Source: Aquanectria penicillioides (taxonomy: Eukaryota; Ascomycota; Sordariomycetes; Hypocreales; Nectriaceae). Taken from it: DNA of 64,000 nucleotides. The DNA lies in the NCBI GenBank assembly GCA_003415625.1, contig PYIU01000010.1:1486501-1550500 (forward strand). Direction: 5' to 3'. Below, in pieces: positions 38,963 through 50,195 of the stretch. Numbering within the stretch: the first letter of the stretch is position 1; each line of letters opens with the position of its first letter. The notes under the pieces were generated by a model. It saw only the letters and a program-made list of their open reading frames with translations. It had not been told where the DNA came from and ran no database searches. The position numbers and the translations under genes are program-made.

Positions 38963-39966
38963 TTTCCCCATCCAAAGTACTGGACTTGAATAATGGCCCT
39001 GATCATTTTCTCTATGTGTTCGCTTGGGGCATCAAACCACCAAAGTCAAGCCTAGTCACTACCTTGACTAAAGTTATGCCTCGGACGCGCAGAGCAGTGC
39101 ACTAAGCTGCAACATCAGCACCTCAGCTTAGGCAAAGGTAGGTTTGGCATTTCGTCAACTTCTTTGCTGCAATGTAATGACTGCGTATTTCCTCAATCTC
39201 TGAAAAACTCAAGCATTGGCGGCTGTTTCATTAGCGCACGGTGAAGAACCTAACAAGCAAGACATCTAACATGACTTTTTGGCTTACAAGACTGCGACGC
39301 ATCCGGACTCAGCCAAGAATAAAGATGTACCTCCCGTAGGTAGTAGTGATCTGATGAAGGCTAGTCCAACATTTTGTCTAGGAAGGCTACTGGTTATACT
39401 GGGTTGCAAATATGGCACCCAAACGCACGATAATTTGACAACAATACCTTGTGTATTTAGAATCGTCAACTGGTTCCTTCAAACGGGAGTACGGTTCTCA
39501 GCTGGGTTTGAAATCCCGCACTATATCTAGATATTTCGGACAGGAACGTTGACCTTATCATCAAAAGAACTGAGTTCCTCCAAAAGAAGACCTCCTTGTG
39601 CCGTGGCAATCGATGGAGTGGCGATGACGAGCGGGTAAATCCGAGGTATCTAGCTTTAGCCTACTTTATCATCTGCCATGTATATACCACCAACTTACAC
39701 AAGGAACTATTGTGTCATTTTTAACTTATATGGTCTTATTTAAACTAGGACAAATCGAATCATGTCAGGTTAAAATGGATTAAAAGAGCACTAAGTTTAT
39801 ATAGCAGGAGAGATAGCAGAGACCATCTACATTAATTCTCCGTCCGAGTAATGTCAAGATATAAAGCTTCACAATCCAAACACCAACAATAAGAGAGGAC
39901 ATAAATAAATCTACTTTTGATGCATGAAAAGGCAAAACCAAAAAAAAGAACACAAAAAACGAAGAA
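38963..39966. other. Intergenic, no gene supported
   Basis: Between the small secreted protein and the second 5S gene. A frame at 39,279-39,530 has no recognisable domain. A T-arm-like string near 39,505 has no partner arms. Confidence 0.45.
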
Positions 39967-40085
39967 ACATACAACAGTGGGGATTCCCCGGTCGTCACCG
40001 ACCCGAGTACTAATCCACCCCTTACCAGTTTGACTATGGGAGAGCGGACGGGATCCCGTATTTTCTAGTAGGTATGGTCGTATGT
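39967..40085 (-). rRNA. 5S ribosomal RNA, divergent copy
   Basis: 119 nt, same length and ends as the copy at 37,402 but with about a dozen substitutions. These include cggggaatcccc in place of cagcgaatccct near the 3' end, and several C/T or G/A changes. The internal promoter stretch gatcccgtccgctctcccat is unchanged. A T run (in gtttcttcgttttttg) follows on the minus strand. Either a functional variant type or a decaying copy. Confidence 0.85.
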
Positions 40086-40873
40086 GCTCGGCATGAGAGG
40101 GTATTCAGACTATCTAGCTTTTAGGGACAGGAGGAGTAGTGGATGGGAGGAGGTGGTGGCGGAAAGCCGACACATTCGGCCATGAACGAATAGAAACCTG
40201 CCCTACATCTGCTAGAAACTAACCGACCTCGTCTGTGCAGGATTGAAAACTAGTCGTGTTTGTATTTCACTGGCGATGAAAGTGATGGCCTTGCACCGGA
40301 CGAATAAGGCTGGCGTAGTAGTACCTACTACCACTGTACCAGCCATGTCCTGTTTGGTCTGCATCATCCGTCCAACCAATTGAGAGGCAATGTCGCCAAC
40401 TCTCTGCTCGTTCTGGTGCCGAGTGGCCGACCAAGGTCGCAGACCAGGAGACTGCGCCGCACCTCGCGACGGCGGATTCGACTTCTTTCAAGAAACCCTG
40501 ACATGGACAAAACTTGGCTGCGACTGTTTCCCTCGCTAACGAGCCGTGCGTCGCGGATTTTCGCTGACAATGGCCGAGGCCGCCAATTGGGTGAGACAAA
40601 GTGGCTGTCTGAGCTGCGTTTGATGCTCAAACAACACCCCCTGGTTGAGTTTCGGTTCGCGCTGGGGCTTGACTTGAGGTGACGGCCTCCTAGAATAAAC
40701 TTGGCGAAAGAAGTATAAAGACGTAGAGATGAACATTGCAGAGTCGACTTTGTAATCATCATACCACATCTCAACTCGTCTCATCTCTACACAGCTTTGC
40801 TCATTTTTTTTATATTTTTTTTTTTAGTTTTTTTTTATTTATTTCAACTTACCCATCATCATAATCATTCAAA
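40086..40873. other. Intergenic: cupredoxin promoter region
   Basis: Overlapping frames on both strands (40,267-40,774) show no recognisable product and are probably chance. The last 75 bp, with long T runs and then a CA/AT-rich leader ending tcattcaaa before the ATG, is a typical fungal promoter and 5' UTR. Confidence 0.5.
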
Positions 40874-41612
40874 ATGCATCACGCTACAGTCTTCGCTCTC
40901 CTCGCTCTCCCCTTCGCCCTCGCACAATCCGGCACTAGCTCTGCGGGCACCAAGACTACTGCTACAGCCGCTTCGTCAGCTTCGTCCTCCGCCACCAATG
41001 GCGTGCATGTCGTGAAAGTCGGCGATGGCGGTCTCACCTTCGATCCCCAGGAAGTCACGGCCGCCGTGGGCGAAGTTGTCGAGTTCCACTTCTACCCAGA
41101 GGCCCACTCGGTCGCACAGAGCAGCTTCGCCTCCCCCTGCGAACCCATCAACGGCACCGGCTTCTTCAGCGGCCCCGTCAAGGTGTCGAGCGGAGTTAGC
41201 GATACTGTCTTCAGCTTGACCGTCAAGAACGAAAGCGCAATGTGGTTTTATTGTGCGACGGGCAAGCACTGCCAAAACGGCATGGTCGGTGTCATCAACG
41301 CTCCGTAAGTTTTACCTACCTCACAATGCGATGCCAACGAGACAACCATGCTAATTCAGAAACAGTACCTCGGGAAAGAAGACTCTCGCCAACTACGTCA
41401 AGGCCGCAGCCGCAGCAGAGTCGAATGTCGCCCCAAGCTCCACCGGTGGCGGAACCCTGGGCACTGCCGCTACCGGAACCTCCTCGTCGACATCCACATC
41501 CACATCGACCTCCACTCCCAATGCAGGATCCGCAATGGTCGGCGAGGTTCGATGGGGACTTATGAGCCTCGCCGCCATGTTGACAGCTTTTGTTGGTGGT
41601 TTGATGATTTAA
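40874..41612 (+). CDS. Secreted GPI-type cupredoxin (Ser/Thr-rich)
   Basis: Two exons, 40,874-41,304 and 41,360-41,612, with a 55-nt intron (gtaagt...ttcag); an alternative acceptor 6 nt later also keeps frame. 227 aa. Signal peptide MHHATVFALLALPFALAQS. A Ser/Thr/Ala linker (residues 19-43) leads to a plastocyanin-like domain (about 44-143) with type-1 copper ligands His78 (EAHSV), Cys127 (WFYCATG), His132 (GKHC) and Met137 (NGMVG); Cys89 and Cys133 could form a disulfide. After the domain comes a long Ser/Thr stretch and a hydrophobic C-terminus (GLMSLAAMLTAFVGGLMI) preceded by small residues, as in GPI anchoring. It belongs to the fungal 'extracellular serine-rich' cupredoxins of the wall or membrane surface. 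Copper binding is expected from the ligands; the biological role is not established for the family. Confidence 0.92.
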
Positions 41613-42351
41613 CAAAATGCACCTCTGTCTATTAATCCACAAGCACGGCACAAGACATTCTTGAGGTTCCAAGAGCTGGGCATCATCAATGACCCTTGAC
41701 CCGTCAGGCTACATAGAATTCTCTTTTACAAAATATTGAAGGCTCTGATATTCCTAGATATGGCATTGTATCTATGGATCTGCAGGCAGGTCAGGCCAAG
41801 TTACCTACATCTGGGCTGGGAGAGCCCGGATTAAATCATTTAGTCATGATGGTTATGAGAGGGATAATGGAAATAAACATATTACACAACAAACGTGGCC
41901 CATCAATCCTTGTCAAGTAAAGCTGTTACAGGGAAGGATCCTTTCTAACGAGAGGTCATGGATGTGACCTCGCAATCAAGTCACCGCAGTGACCCGCCAC
42001 AGTGACGGCGATTAGTAGAATATTATGCCCTAAACACGATTAATGATTACCTTGACATATTTGAAACCTCTCTTTTCATGAGAAGTCTTTTTATTTTTCT
42101 TTTCTTTTTGTTTTTTTGGTGTGTAGAAAGACGTGCCCGCCAAATTGATATTCAGGCATCTATCTCCTTAATGATCCTAGTTTTTCCCTTGTAAACACTT
42201 AACTTTTGATGCTTTTTTTCTTTCAAATAAAAATCCTCAACAAAAGTCATGCCCGCAGTTGACACAAGACTAGCTAGCAAGGAGAAAAGGGAAATTGTAT
42301 CGCCTCATCCTCTCATCTAACTACTCTTCACCTTTTCCTCCAAGATGGAAA
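41613..42351. other. Convergent 3' spacer
   Basis: Shared 3' region of the cupredoxin (+) and isopropylmalate synthase (-). It contains T-rich tracts (about 42,085-42,115) and no supported gene. Confidence 0.5.
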
Positions 42352-44634
42352 CTACGCTCGGGGCTTCTGGGGAGTAACGGCAGAGCCCCTGGGAGCACCA
42401 TTGGCGCTGCTGGGGTCCAGCGTCCTCTTGGGGGAAATCGGAAGCGGCCTCAAAACAGGGCTTCCAGGTCTGCTCGTGATGAACTGCAGAGATGTTGTAT
42501 TAATGAGACCGATTGCAATGAATTTGGGGGAAACCGCGGATCGACTTCAAGTCGCTCCTGACAGTGCCGGGTGGCAACTTACATTACTAGCCGCGCTCAG
42601 CAGCGCGATCAACGAACTCTGGACCACATCTTCATGAATGCCGATTCCCCACACGGTCTGCTTAGTGTTTCCAATCTTACACTCAATGTACGACGCGGCC
42701 TTGACTCCACGACCTTCACCAATAGCGTGTTCCTTGTAGTCGTTGATATCCAAGTCAACGCCGATATCCTTGAGAGCGTTCGCCATGCTGGAGATGGGAC
42801 CGTTGCCGCGCCCACGGAGCTTGATCTCCTTGTTATCGACGGCAATTACGCCCTCAAAGACACGCATCAGGTTCTTAGTGTCCTGCGTCTTGCCAGGCAT
42901 TTGCGGCTTGGGAGATGATGAGCGGTCAGGAACGATGGAGTAGTCTACAAGGGAAAATCGGGGGTTCTCGCGGAGGAAGTAGGTCGTCTCGAAGAGGTCG
43001 GTGATTTCCTCGGGCAAAAGCTCGCGGCCAAGGCTGTCGGCCTGCTTTTGGACGACGGTGGAAAAGGCAACTTGTAGGCCGCGAGGGATATCGAGGGCCA
43101 GCTTGCGCAGGATGATCCAGGCAGCGCCACCCTTGCCACTCTGCGAGTTGACGCGGATGACGGCCTCGTAAGTGCGACCGATATCCGCAGGGTCCAAGGG
43201 AAGGTAGGGGACCTGCCAACTGTCCTCGTATTTGAGGGTTTCCGCCTCTCGAAGCTGGAAACCCTTTTTGATAGCGTCTTGATGGCTGCCGGAGAAAGCG
43301 CATACGACCAGAGAACCACCGTAGGGAGCGCGGGGGTGAACGGGGATCTTGTTGCATTCCTCGACAACGTCGATGACGCGATGCAGGTCGGAAAAGTCCA
43401 GGTTGGGGGAAATTCCCTGGGTATATAAGTTGAGAGCCAATGTGACAAGGTCAACATTTCCAGTACGCTCGCCGTTTCCGAACAGACAACCTTCGACTCT
43501 GTCAGCACCGGCCATCTGGGCCAACTCGGCCGCTGCCACGGCGGTGCCCCTGTCGTTGTGGGGGTGCAGAGAAACACAGATCTTCTCGCGCTCGGGGATG
43601 TTGCGGCAGAAGTACTCGATCTGATCGGCATATACGTTGGGAGTCGCCATCTCGACTGTGGCGGGGAGGTTGAAGATGATTGGGTTCTCGACTGAAGGCT
43701 CCCAGGCCTCCCTGACGGCATTGCAGACCTTGATAGCATAGTCGGTTGAGGTATCGGAGAAGCACTCAGGGCTAAATTCGAACTGCCAGTTTGTGCCTGA
43801 TTGAGTAGGGTCGTCCTTTGTCAGGGACCTGACGAGCTTGGCACAACGCACGGCGAGCTCAAGAGTGTCTTCTTCAGAGTAGTTGAAAACCACTCTTCGA
43901 AAACACTCGCTAGTAGCAAGGTAGATGTGAATAATGACGTTCTCGGCACCCTTGACGGCTTCAATGGTACGCTTGATCAGCTCCGGGCGACAAGGGCTTA
44001 GAACTTGTAAAAAGGTCCCAGGAGGCACGGCGCCGGGTGTTTCAACCAGGCGTCTCGTGAAGTCGAAGTCGGTCTGGGAGGCGGAGGGGAATGCAATTTC
44101 GATTTCCTTGCAACCCACGTCGCAGAGCAGTTTGAAGAAGCGCATTTTTTCTTCCCCGTTCTATTATTCGTCGCAGGATTGTCAGCTGGCAATACAAGAA
44201 AGACCCAAAGACCGACGAGATATACGCACCATCGGAGATGGGTTAGATTGGTTGCCGTCTCTCAAGCTTGTTTCCAGCCACCTTGGTGGTGAAGTGATTT
44301 GCTTGGAGGGCCATTGGCGATCGGGGAGGTTGACGGGAGGAAAGGCCTTGTATTTCCTCCATGGTTCCTTGAGCCTGGGTGTTGGCGAGTAAAGGGTCAG
44401 CTTGGCCTTGAATACACGGGATACGCGGGACAAGACTGCTAATGGATTGGAAGAATAACGCACATGGGCATCCTGAAAAAAGAGGGAGCGCAAAATGCGC
44501 AATGATGGTTGTCTTGTTGGGCGGCGAATGCGGGGTCGGTCGTGTGAGGCGCACGATGCGAGCGAGGAGAGAGAGGAGGGAGAGGCGTGTGTGGGCGAGA
44601 GATGGAAGCGTGGACTAAGCAAACAAGATGCCAA
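42352..44634 (-). CDS. leu4: 2-isopropylmalate synthase, mitochondrial
   Basis: First step of leucine synthesis: condenses acetyl-CoA with 2-ketoisovalerate. Three exons, 44,634-44,230, 44,160-42,583 and 42,483-42,352; introns of 69 nt (branch ctgac) and 99 nt; 704 aa. The start was chosen because the leader is rich in Arg/Ser/Leu with almost no acidic residues and contains VRYSS, a mitochondrial processing-type site. The family core begins at [18 protein letters not shown]. Catalytic motifs: LRDGNQS (124-130), HPHNDRG (334-340, metal ligands) and GNGERTGN (363-370). The LeuA dimer regulatory domain ([20 protein letters not shown] to [20 protein letters not shown]) binds leucine in the family, so feedback inhibition is expected. 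The last exon adds [20 protein letters not shown] to the stop. The leader is longer than usual, so a further upstream intron or later start is possible. Confidence 0.93.
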
Positions 44635-44720
44635 TGGGAATAATCAACCTGAGCCGAATTGGACAGAAGGATTGGCGGGTTCAAGGCTGGTAAAGAAGCA
44701 GGCCGAGGGTTTGTCCAACA

Positions 44721-44742
44721 TGAGTCACCCCCACATGAGTCA
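44721..44742. promoter_or_regulatory. Two Gcn4/CPC1-type sites (TGAGTCA)
   Basis: TGAGTCA at 44,721-44,727 and again at 44,736-44,742, about 90-110 bp upstream of the leucine gene start. This is the general-control element bound by Gcn4/CPC1/CpcA bZIP factors, which raise amino-acid biosynthesis genes during starvation. The tight pair in the expected place supports real use. Confidence 0.7.
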
Positions 44743-44883
44743 AAGTTTTGAAGTGCCGCCGATGGCCGCTTGCGAGGATCCAGAATCCCATTTTTCCAGC
44801 TCCGAATGCGAATGCGGGGCCGTTGCTTGCCGCCAGTCTCCGATTCCACATAAGGTGACAGACTTTTTTACATCCCACTTTCG

Positions 44884-44911
44884 ATGAATGAATGAATGAA
44901 TGAATGAATGA
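44884..44911. repeat. (atga)n microsatellite
   Basis: About six copies of a 4-bp repeat (gaat/atga) in the upstream region of the leucine gene, followed by actgactgat. Confidence 0.9.
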
Positions 44912-45423
44912 CTGACTGATGGCGGGGGTTGAGATCTGCTCAGCACGACAAAGGCATGGCATCCATCATTCCCCACAGCGCACACGCAACAGAGGGCCGG
45001 CCCGTCGACCATACAGCCGCCTGTCAACGTTTCCTTGATATATTCAGCACCCACCTGCGAGCTAGCTTCTGGACTGTGCCTTGATAAACGGTGGCAGATG
45101 TAGAGAGTGCGCGCTACATGGAATCAAGCAGACTTCTTGCATTTGTAAATTTCTCAGTTTCACGGACCCAAGGCAATGCAAATATAGTTAGGACATTTAC
45201 ACATATCAATCTTGCCTTGATGTACACTGCCGGGACTAGCCTTGTCACTAGATGTATAGGTCCATAGGCGGGGCATCTCACCACAGTCAACTTGTCTCGC
45301 AAGTAAGTGCCCAAGCCTGATACGGAGTAGATATACAGATAGATAGGGTGAGAGAGGGAATGTGTGGAATGGAGAAAGAGAATGGGGGTTGATAGAATGA
45401 GAAGAGCAAAAAAATAGTTGGAT

Positions 45424-45507
45424 CTCCGGTGCAGGGAATCGAACCCTGATCGCCGCGGCACGCTTTCGAATGAAAACGCGGAATGATAACCGTTACACCA
45501 CACCGGA
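45424..45507 (-). tRNA. tRNA-Glu (UUC), with 12-nt intron
   Basis: Acceptor stem TCCGGTG pairs with CACCGGA, discriminator G. T arm CAGGG TTCGATT CCCTG. Anticodon stem CCGCG/CGCGG. The loop holds TTC followed by a 12-nt insert (ttcgaaagcgtg) at the canonical 37/38 intron position. Overlapping minus-strand frames are shadows. Confidence 0.92.
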
Positions 45508-46029
45508 TGTTGTTGCGGGGTGGGGGCAAGATAATTCAACAGTTGAATCTATTTCAGGAGCTGGGATCCATCCCCCTGCTCCCTTGCTGACTAACTCATC
45601 AAAGCACTGCATTGGGCCGACTTGCTGTAGCAATGAAGTTTAAAAGTACGTGCCTAAAGTGCCTTGTTAACATTTCCCACGTGGGAGGCAATAGTGTGAG
45701 ATAATGAGACGGCACGCTACCAGAGGATCCTGGCAGTTTGGACCGGAGTATCGCCAAGACAACGATTCGCTGGTTCAGCCACTTCCATCACTGAAGCTGG
45801 AGTATAGAGTAGTGTGTAATGTACTGGTGTAGTATTCGTATCTGCTTTCTCACTCTAGGTTTCAAGTACGCAGAGCTGGTAAGTAGCACGATGGAGCTCA
45901 ACTGTGCCTATCCATGCTGTCAACATCAAGGCTAGGACTTGGTGAACTGGGAATCTCCATTTCCAGTAATATCGTAGAGGTAACAAAAAGCATCATTTGA
46001 ACCGTGTACAATCCATGACTAGCAGTACT
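45508..46029. other. Intergenic, no gene seen
   Basis: Spacer between tRNA-Glu and the methyltransferase 3' end. No coding signal or repeat recognised. Confidence 0.5.
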
Positions 46030-47665
46030 CTACTCCTCGGGTGCAACTGCAGGAGGCACTGTATCGCCACCAGATGAAGATTCTTTAGAAGGTACAGCGT
46101 GCTCCGGCTTTTGACCGTAAACAAGTTGCTTATTATGCGATGGATTGGCAGCCTGATAACAACCGAGAGAAATACAAACTTACACCTCACCGACTGCCAT
46201 GTTTTTTGGACCATGGAGAGCAGCACGCATCTTGGCGACTAAGACCTGCACCTCCTCAACGCTCCAGCCTAAGATTTGGCCGATAGGATAAACTGCAAAC
46301 CCATCCAGACACAAGTCCAAGTAAAGGCCCGAGTATTGTCCCAAGTCCTTGAGTTCGCGGCTTTTAGGCCAAGTACCGTAAGGCACTTTGAATTTTTTTT
46401 CTACCACATCGGTGAAGCCAGCGTCTTTGGCCCACTCTTGCATGTCGCTTGAGATGACTTTGAATGATCGGCCGAATTTTCCCCCAACTTTGTAGAACAG
46501 TTGAGCCCACTTTTGGAAGATGCTAGAAATTATAATGTCAGCCAACCTGTCAAAGTATCCCAACGTGCATGAAGTGAGCCTTGGCCGTATCCGTCACATT
46601 TGATTGAAATCAGACATGCTAAGACTTACCGATCTTCATTTACCTCGACGTCGGGATTGTCACTCTGCATGTCGATATCGTGCTCTATATGCTGGAACCA
46701 ACCGCCTGGTTTCAGGGCTTTGTACATCTGCCTGTAAAGCTTCGGCCAGTCGGCAATCGAACCTTGCATATACCGGACATGAATAAAATCAAAAGACTCA
46801 GGCTCAAAGGTCCAATCCAACTGCGCATCGTCAATCTGGAATTTGAGATTGGGTGGCACCCAAGACAGCTGAACCAATCAGATATCTGTTCCAATCACCT
46901 CGGCCGAAGGGTAAGTATCTGCCATGTCTCTTTTGCGCATCAGAATTTATGAGAATAGCTTGGCAAGATCAGGTGCAGATGTGAAAATTCAATTTACTTA
47001 CAAGGCCCAAATTCCTGTCCCAGTTCCAATGTCTAGAATACACTGTTGAGGCGTCAGTTTGATTTCAACACTACAATCGCGCTACCAACCTGAGGATTGT
47101 CTCCAATTGGGGCTAGATATAATTTATCACCGATCATCATTGTAATGAAGTGATGACTATTGTTTGTGAAATATTAGCGTCGCCTGGTCTTAACAGGGGA
47201 TTGGCAAAAAATACACACGATACATCAAAGCCTTCAATGTGGTGATCATCGTTTGGGAGCCTGGAACCGGTCATGTCAGCGTCTATTGAGGAATCAACCG
47301 AGCCTGTTATAAATCTATACCAATATTCACTTGTTTTTGTTGTTTGGTAAGATCTCCCTCGATACTCGCGGTATTCAAGAATACTAGACGTGATTGAAGC
47401 GTTTGAATCACGGTGGCTACAAAGGGTTAGCAAAGAACTATGTGGACGGCGAAGAGTGTTGAAAAAAATGGAAGGATGTTCAACACTCACCTATGGGAGT
47501 CGACAGTGGAGTCCGTATCGGCTCTGGTCGCTTCGGGATCCTATTCTTTGGGTTAGATTCTACAGATATAACCCCACTGATTGTGAAGTGAAGTCTTTTC
47601 TTCGAGAATCATGAGGAATTGTAAGAGGGACCTACAGGCTCAATTTGGTTCTGGGGAGATGTCAT
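46030..47665 (-). pseudogene. LaeA-like SAM methyltransferase, one in-frame TGA
   Basis: Class I SAM-dependent methyltransferase of the large fungal LaeA-like/TAM family. Nine exons (47,665-47,636; 47,540-47,491; 47,416-47,321; 47,260-47,219; 47,156-47,090; 47,042-47,002; 46,929-46,630; 46,522-46,186; 46,128-46,030) splice into 354 codons; most introns have a CTRAC/CTAAT branch. Order: SSILEYREYRGRSYQTTKTS; NDDHHIEGFDVSHHF; motif I LDIGTGTGIW (98-107); PSAEVIGTDI; SWVPPNLKF; SFDFIHVRYMQGSIADWP; LKPGGWFQH; a C-terminal GWSVEEVQVLVAKMRAAL; VYGQKPE. Codon 126, just after GTDI, is TGA (46,880-46,878) where a TCA serine would fit. No plausible splice removes it. Everything else is intact, so this is either a very young pseudogene or a sequence error. 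The final intron (57 nt, donor gtgtaa) is the least certain. Confidence 0.8.
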
Positions 47666-48595
47666 GTTGAAAACGGTGCTTGAGAAGTACTGAACGGGGG
47701 TTTTGGCTGAAATACAACAAATCTTGATTGAAGCTCTTGTCTTCATTTTAAATGGAAGATAAAGTCAGCTGATCAATGTGAGCGACTAAAACACACCTCA
47801 TGGAAACTACTAGTATTTAGGGAAATTCAACCGGCAGCAGGGGGACATGATGTATGGTATGTGGGTGAACTCCTCAAATCAAATAACCGATCTGATGATC
47901 TTGAATGAGAGGCAATACTAGAGCCGAGGAGGTGGATAAACAACCTGGATTTGTGGAATGAGGGATCGGAGGGTGGGTGACGTTGTAAAATTGTCTTGAT
48001 CGAAACAAAATCAAGACATGATTCTACACGCCATCCCATTGTGAGTGTTCGCCTCACCAGTGATGTACTTTCCTCTTTTCGCAACTGCTGCATTATAGAT
48101 ACGCATCAGGATATAAACGCCGGCATATCTGCTCACCGGTTTGGGTGCTGGGGATAGGCCCATTTATCCTTGTCCTGGTGACAAGATCCAATCACTTGTG
48201 GGTGTTGGTTCAAGGGCCGCAACATAGCAAGGTTTTGCACCTGCAGCGTTGCGGTCTAGTTTCTTGTGTGGAATTAATGACGAGGATTAGAATATTCGTG
48301 TACCAATTGGAAATTCTTGCGCTGGGAAGGAACTCAAAAAAGTGGCTGGACAGACTCACGATCCAATTCCCGTCCAACAACCGTACAAGCGGGGAGTTTG
48401 CTTGAATAGTGAAGCGAGAGGGCGAAAACCATTATTTTCCAGTACCATGGCAACACAACTTGCCAGACCTGACAATTGATGGAGGCCATTTCAATGAATA
48501 TAGGTGATTGATATACACGGTACTATTCAGTGAAGCAATATACACATCGTACCGGCCCGCTGTGGACACCTGAAGCGGGTCCGCGAGACCCGTTC
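47666..48595. other. Intergenic, no gene supported
   Basis: Promoter side of the methyltransferase and 5' flank of tRNA-Leu. An 88-codon minus frame (47,827-48,093) has no recognisable domain. Confidence 0.45.
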
Positions 48596-48697
48596 GGTGA
48601 GATGGCCGAGTTGGTTATGGCGTCAGGTTAAGGTCACCTTAACAACCTAAGATTCCTGATGGAGCAATCCTCCTGGGTTCGAGTCCCAGTCTCATCA
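48596..48697 (+). tRNA. tRNA-Leu (AAG), with about 20-nt intron
   Basis: Type II tRNA. Acceptor GGTGAGA pairs with TCTCATC (one G-U), discriminator A. D arm gccgagttggttatggc. Anticodon stem TCAGG/CCTGA with loop TTAAGG, then a 20-nt intron (tcaccttaacaacctaagat). Long variable arm tggagcaatcctcc and T arm CTGGG TTCGAGT CCCAG. The anticodon is read as AAG; a one-base-shifted stem would give TAA but pairs less well. Confidence 0.9.
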
Positions 48698-48700
48698 TTC

Positions 48701-48713
48701 TTTTTTTTTTTTT
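48701..48713 (+). terminator. Pol III T-run terminator
   Basis: Thirteen T residues starting three bases after the tRNA-Leu discriminator base. Confidence 0.85.
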
Positions 48714-50063
48714 GGCATGAGTCACCGAGTATTTGGGGTTGATTGCGATTGCTGCTAACGTCGTCAATCAGTGGACTAGGTCTACATGATATGAAGCGAC
48801 CTTAAATCCAAGTACGCCTTCGAATCCTAACGCATTGTTTTCTTTTTACGACTATTTATTTGTTTTACTCCATTGGTCAAAATGGGGCAAGCAACACTAT
48901 ATAAATTGTTCCATAGCGAACCTGCGGAGTCTACATGCTTGCTGATCAATTGTTGATAGATAGACTGGATTAATGCGGGGGTGATACTTCAAATCTTATG
49001 GTCTATAAGACCATTTGCTAGTCAGACAGAGATAATAAATAATCCGGAGGAAGTCAAATCAAGAGCCTCGTCAATGGCAAAATATGGACATAAACTGGGT
49101 AGAGGGTGACGAGGCTATGGCGTGCCTATCGGAATTAAACGTCAATGTCAATTGCTGAGTTGTGTCCGGCCCCAACTACTCGTTCTTCCGTGTCTCAGAG
49201 CTTATATACGACACAGCCTACGAATGCCTCAATAACTAGTCTAGATGTGTGGTTCCGTGTGCTTTTAGCCTAAGCCTCGGCATCCTAACCCTACTCGCTC
49301 ACTGGTTGATTGACAGACACCACCTGCATCTTTGCGCCCAGACTGACCCATGTGTGGCTTTGTGCAGAGGCGTCGCCGGCGCTTGCGCACGATCCAGTAA
49401 ATCTTTCGAATGTGGTGGGTCACCGCTTATGGCTTTTTCAACGTGCATGTTGATTGCCGTGATGCCTTGTTGTATAGGTAATTGATACCTGGACCTCAGC
49501 CAGAGCGCCGGCTCAAGTCAATTCTGGAAACCACATGGTCTAGTTCCCTTCGTTTCGAGTCTTAGCCTATTTAACTGAAGCCTAACCTGCCTTGGAGTAT
49601 ATAGCAGTCATGGCAGTGAAGGCAGTGGTGCCTTCGCTGGGTCGTCCTCGTGTATCATAGTGAAGCATCACACTTCAACATCACATGCCGCAGTTGAGCA
49701 CACAATCTGCATGTCCCAATTTGCTTCGGCGTTGGATTTTAGGTTCACTGGTTGACCTTTGTTATTGTTCCAATTGAATCCTTGTGCTGTATCCTCAACC
49801 CAGAATAGAGCTCTGTGATTCCTCTGACTGACCCATGTAAGGGCTGCGCTAATGACGCCAAAGCTTCAGCTGACATTTCTGGTCATCTTTCGCCGCAGAG
49901 CGGCACGCAAGAGGCCAGCTGAGCTCCCTATTGCGGCATAGGGCTGAGCCAAACTACCTCGGTTGTCAGGATCCATGATCGACGCGATGATGATGATGGA
50001 AACCCAGAGGTTGGTCAAGGGAAGAAGGCTCCTTGGAGTTTGGCATAAAGGAAGAGCTTGAAA
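48714..50063. other. Intergenic, no gene supported
   Basis: 1.35-kb spacer. A 78-codon plus frame (49,249-49,485) has several cysteines but no signal peptide or domain. No repeat seen. Confidence 0.45.
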
Positions 50064-50070
50064 TATAAAA
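50064..50070 (+). promoter_or_regulatory. TATA box (TATAAAA)
   Basis: TATAAAA about 126 bp before the protease ATG. Its position argues against a start codon at 50,058 (a TTG) and for the ATG at 50,196. Confidence 0.5.
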
Positions 50071-50195
50071 GAGCATTCAATCCCCAGCCAAAACAAAGCC
50101 TAATCATCAATTTCAACCAGAAGAAGCCCAAAGAGCACCCTACAAAATTTCTACATACTTTGGTATTGCACAACAAGTTCATCATTATCATCATA

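Noticed and set aside
39495..39530. tRNA T-arm-like gggtttgaaatcccg
   Set aside because: No acceptor, D or anticodon arms at correct spacing.
40267..40774. Overlapping frames of 100-136 codons on both strands
   Set aside because: No recognisable domain, mutually overlapping, and located in the cupredoxin promoter.
42945..43739. 264-codon minus-strand frame inside the leucine gene
   Set aside because: Alternate-frame shadow of the isopropylmalate synthase exon; Ser/Arg-rich with no domain.
46878..46880. TGA as a selenocysteine codon in the methyltransferase
   Set aside because: Filamentous ascomycetes are not known to use selenocysteine, and family members have an ordinary residue here.
50058..50195. 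N-terminal extension of the metalloprotease with an Ile-rich stretch as a signal peptide
   Set aside because: Begins at TTG next to a TATA box; the Ile run comes from repeated atcatt in the leader, directly before the real ATG.
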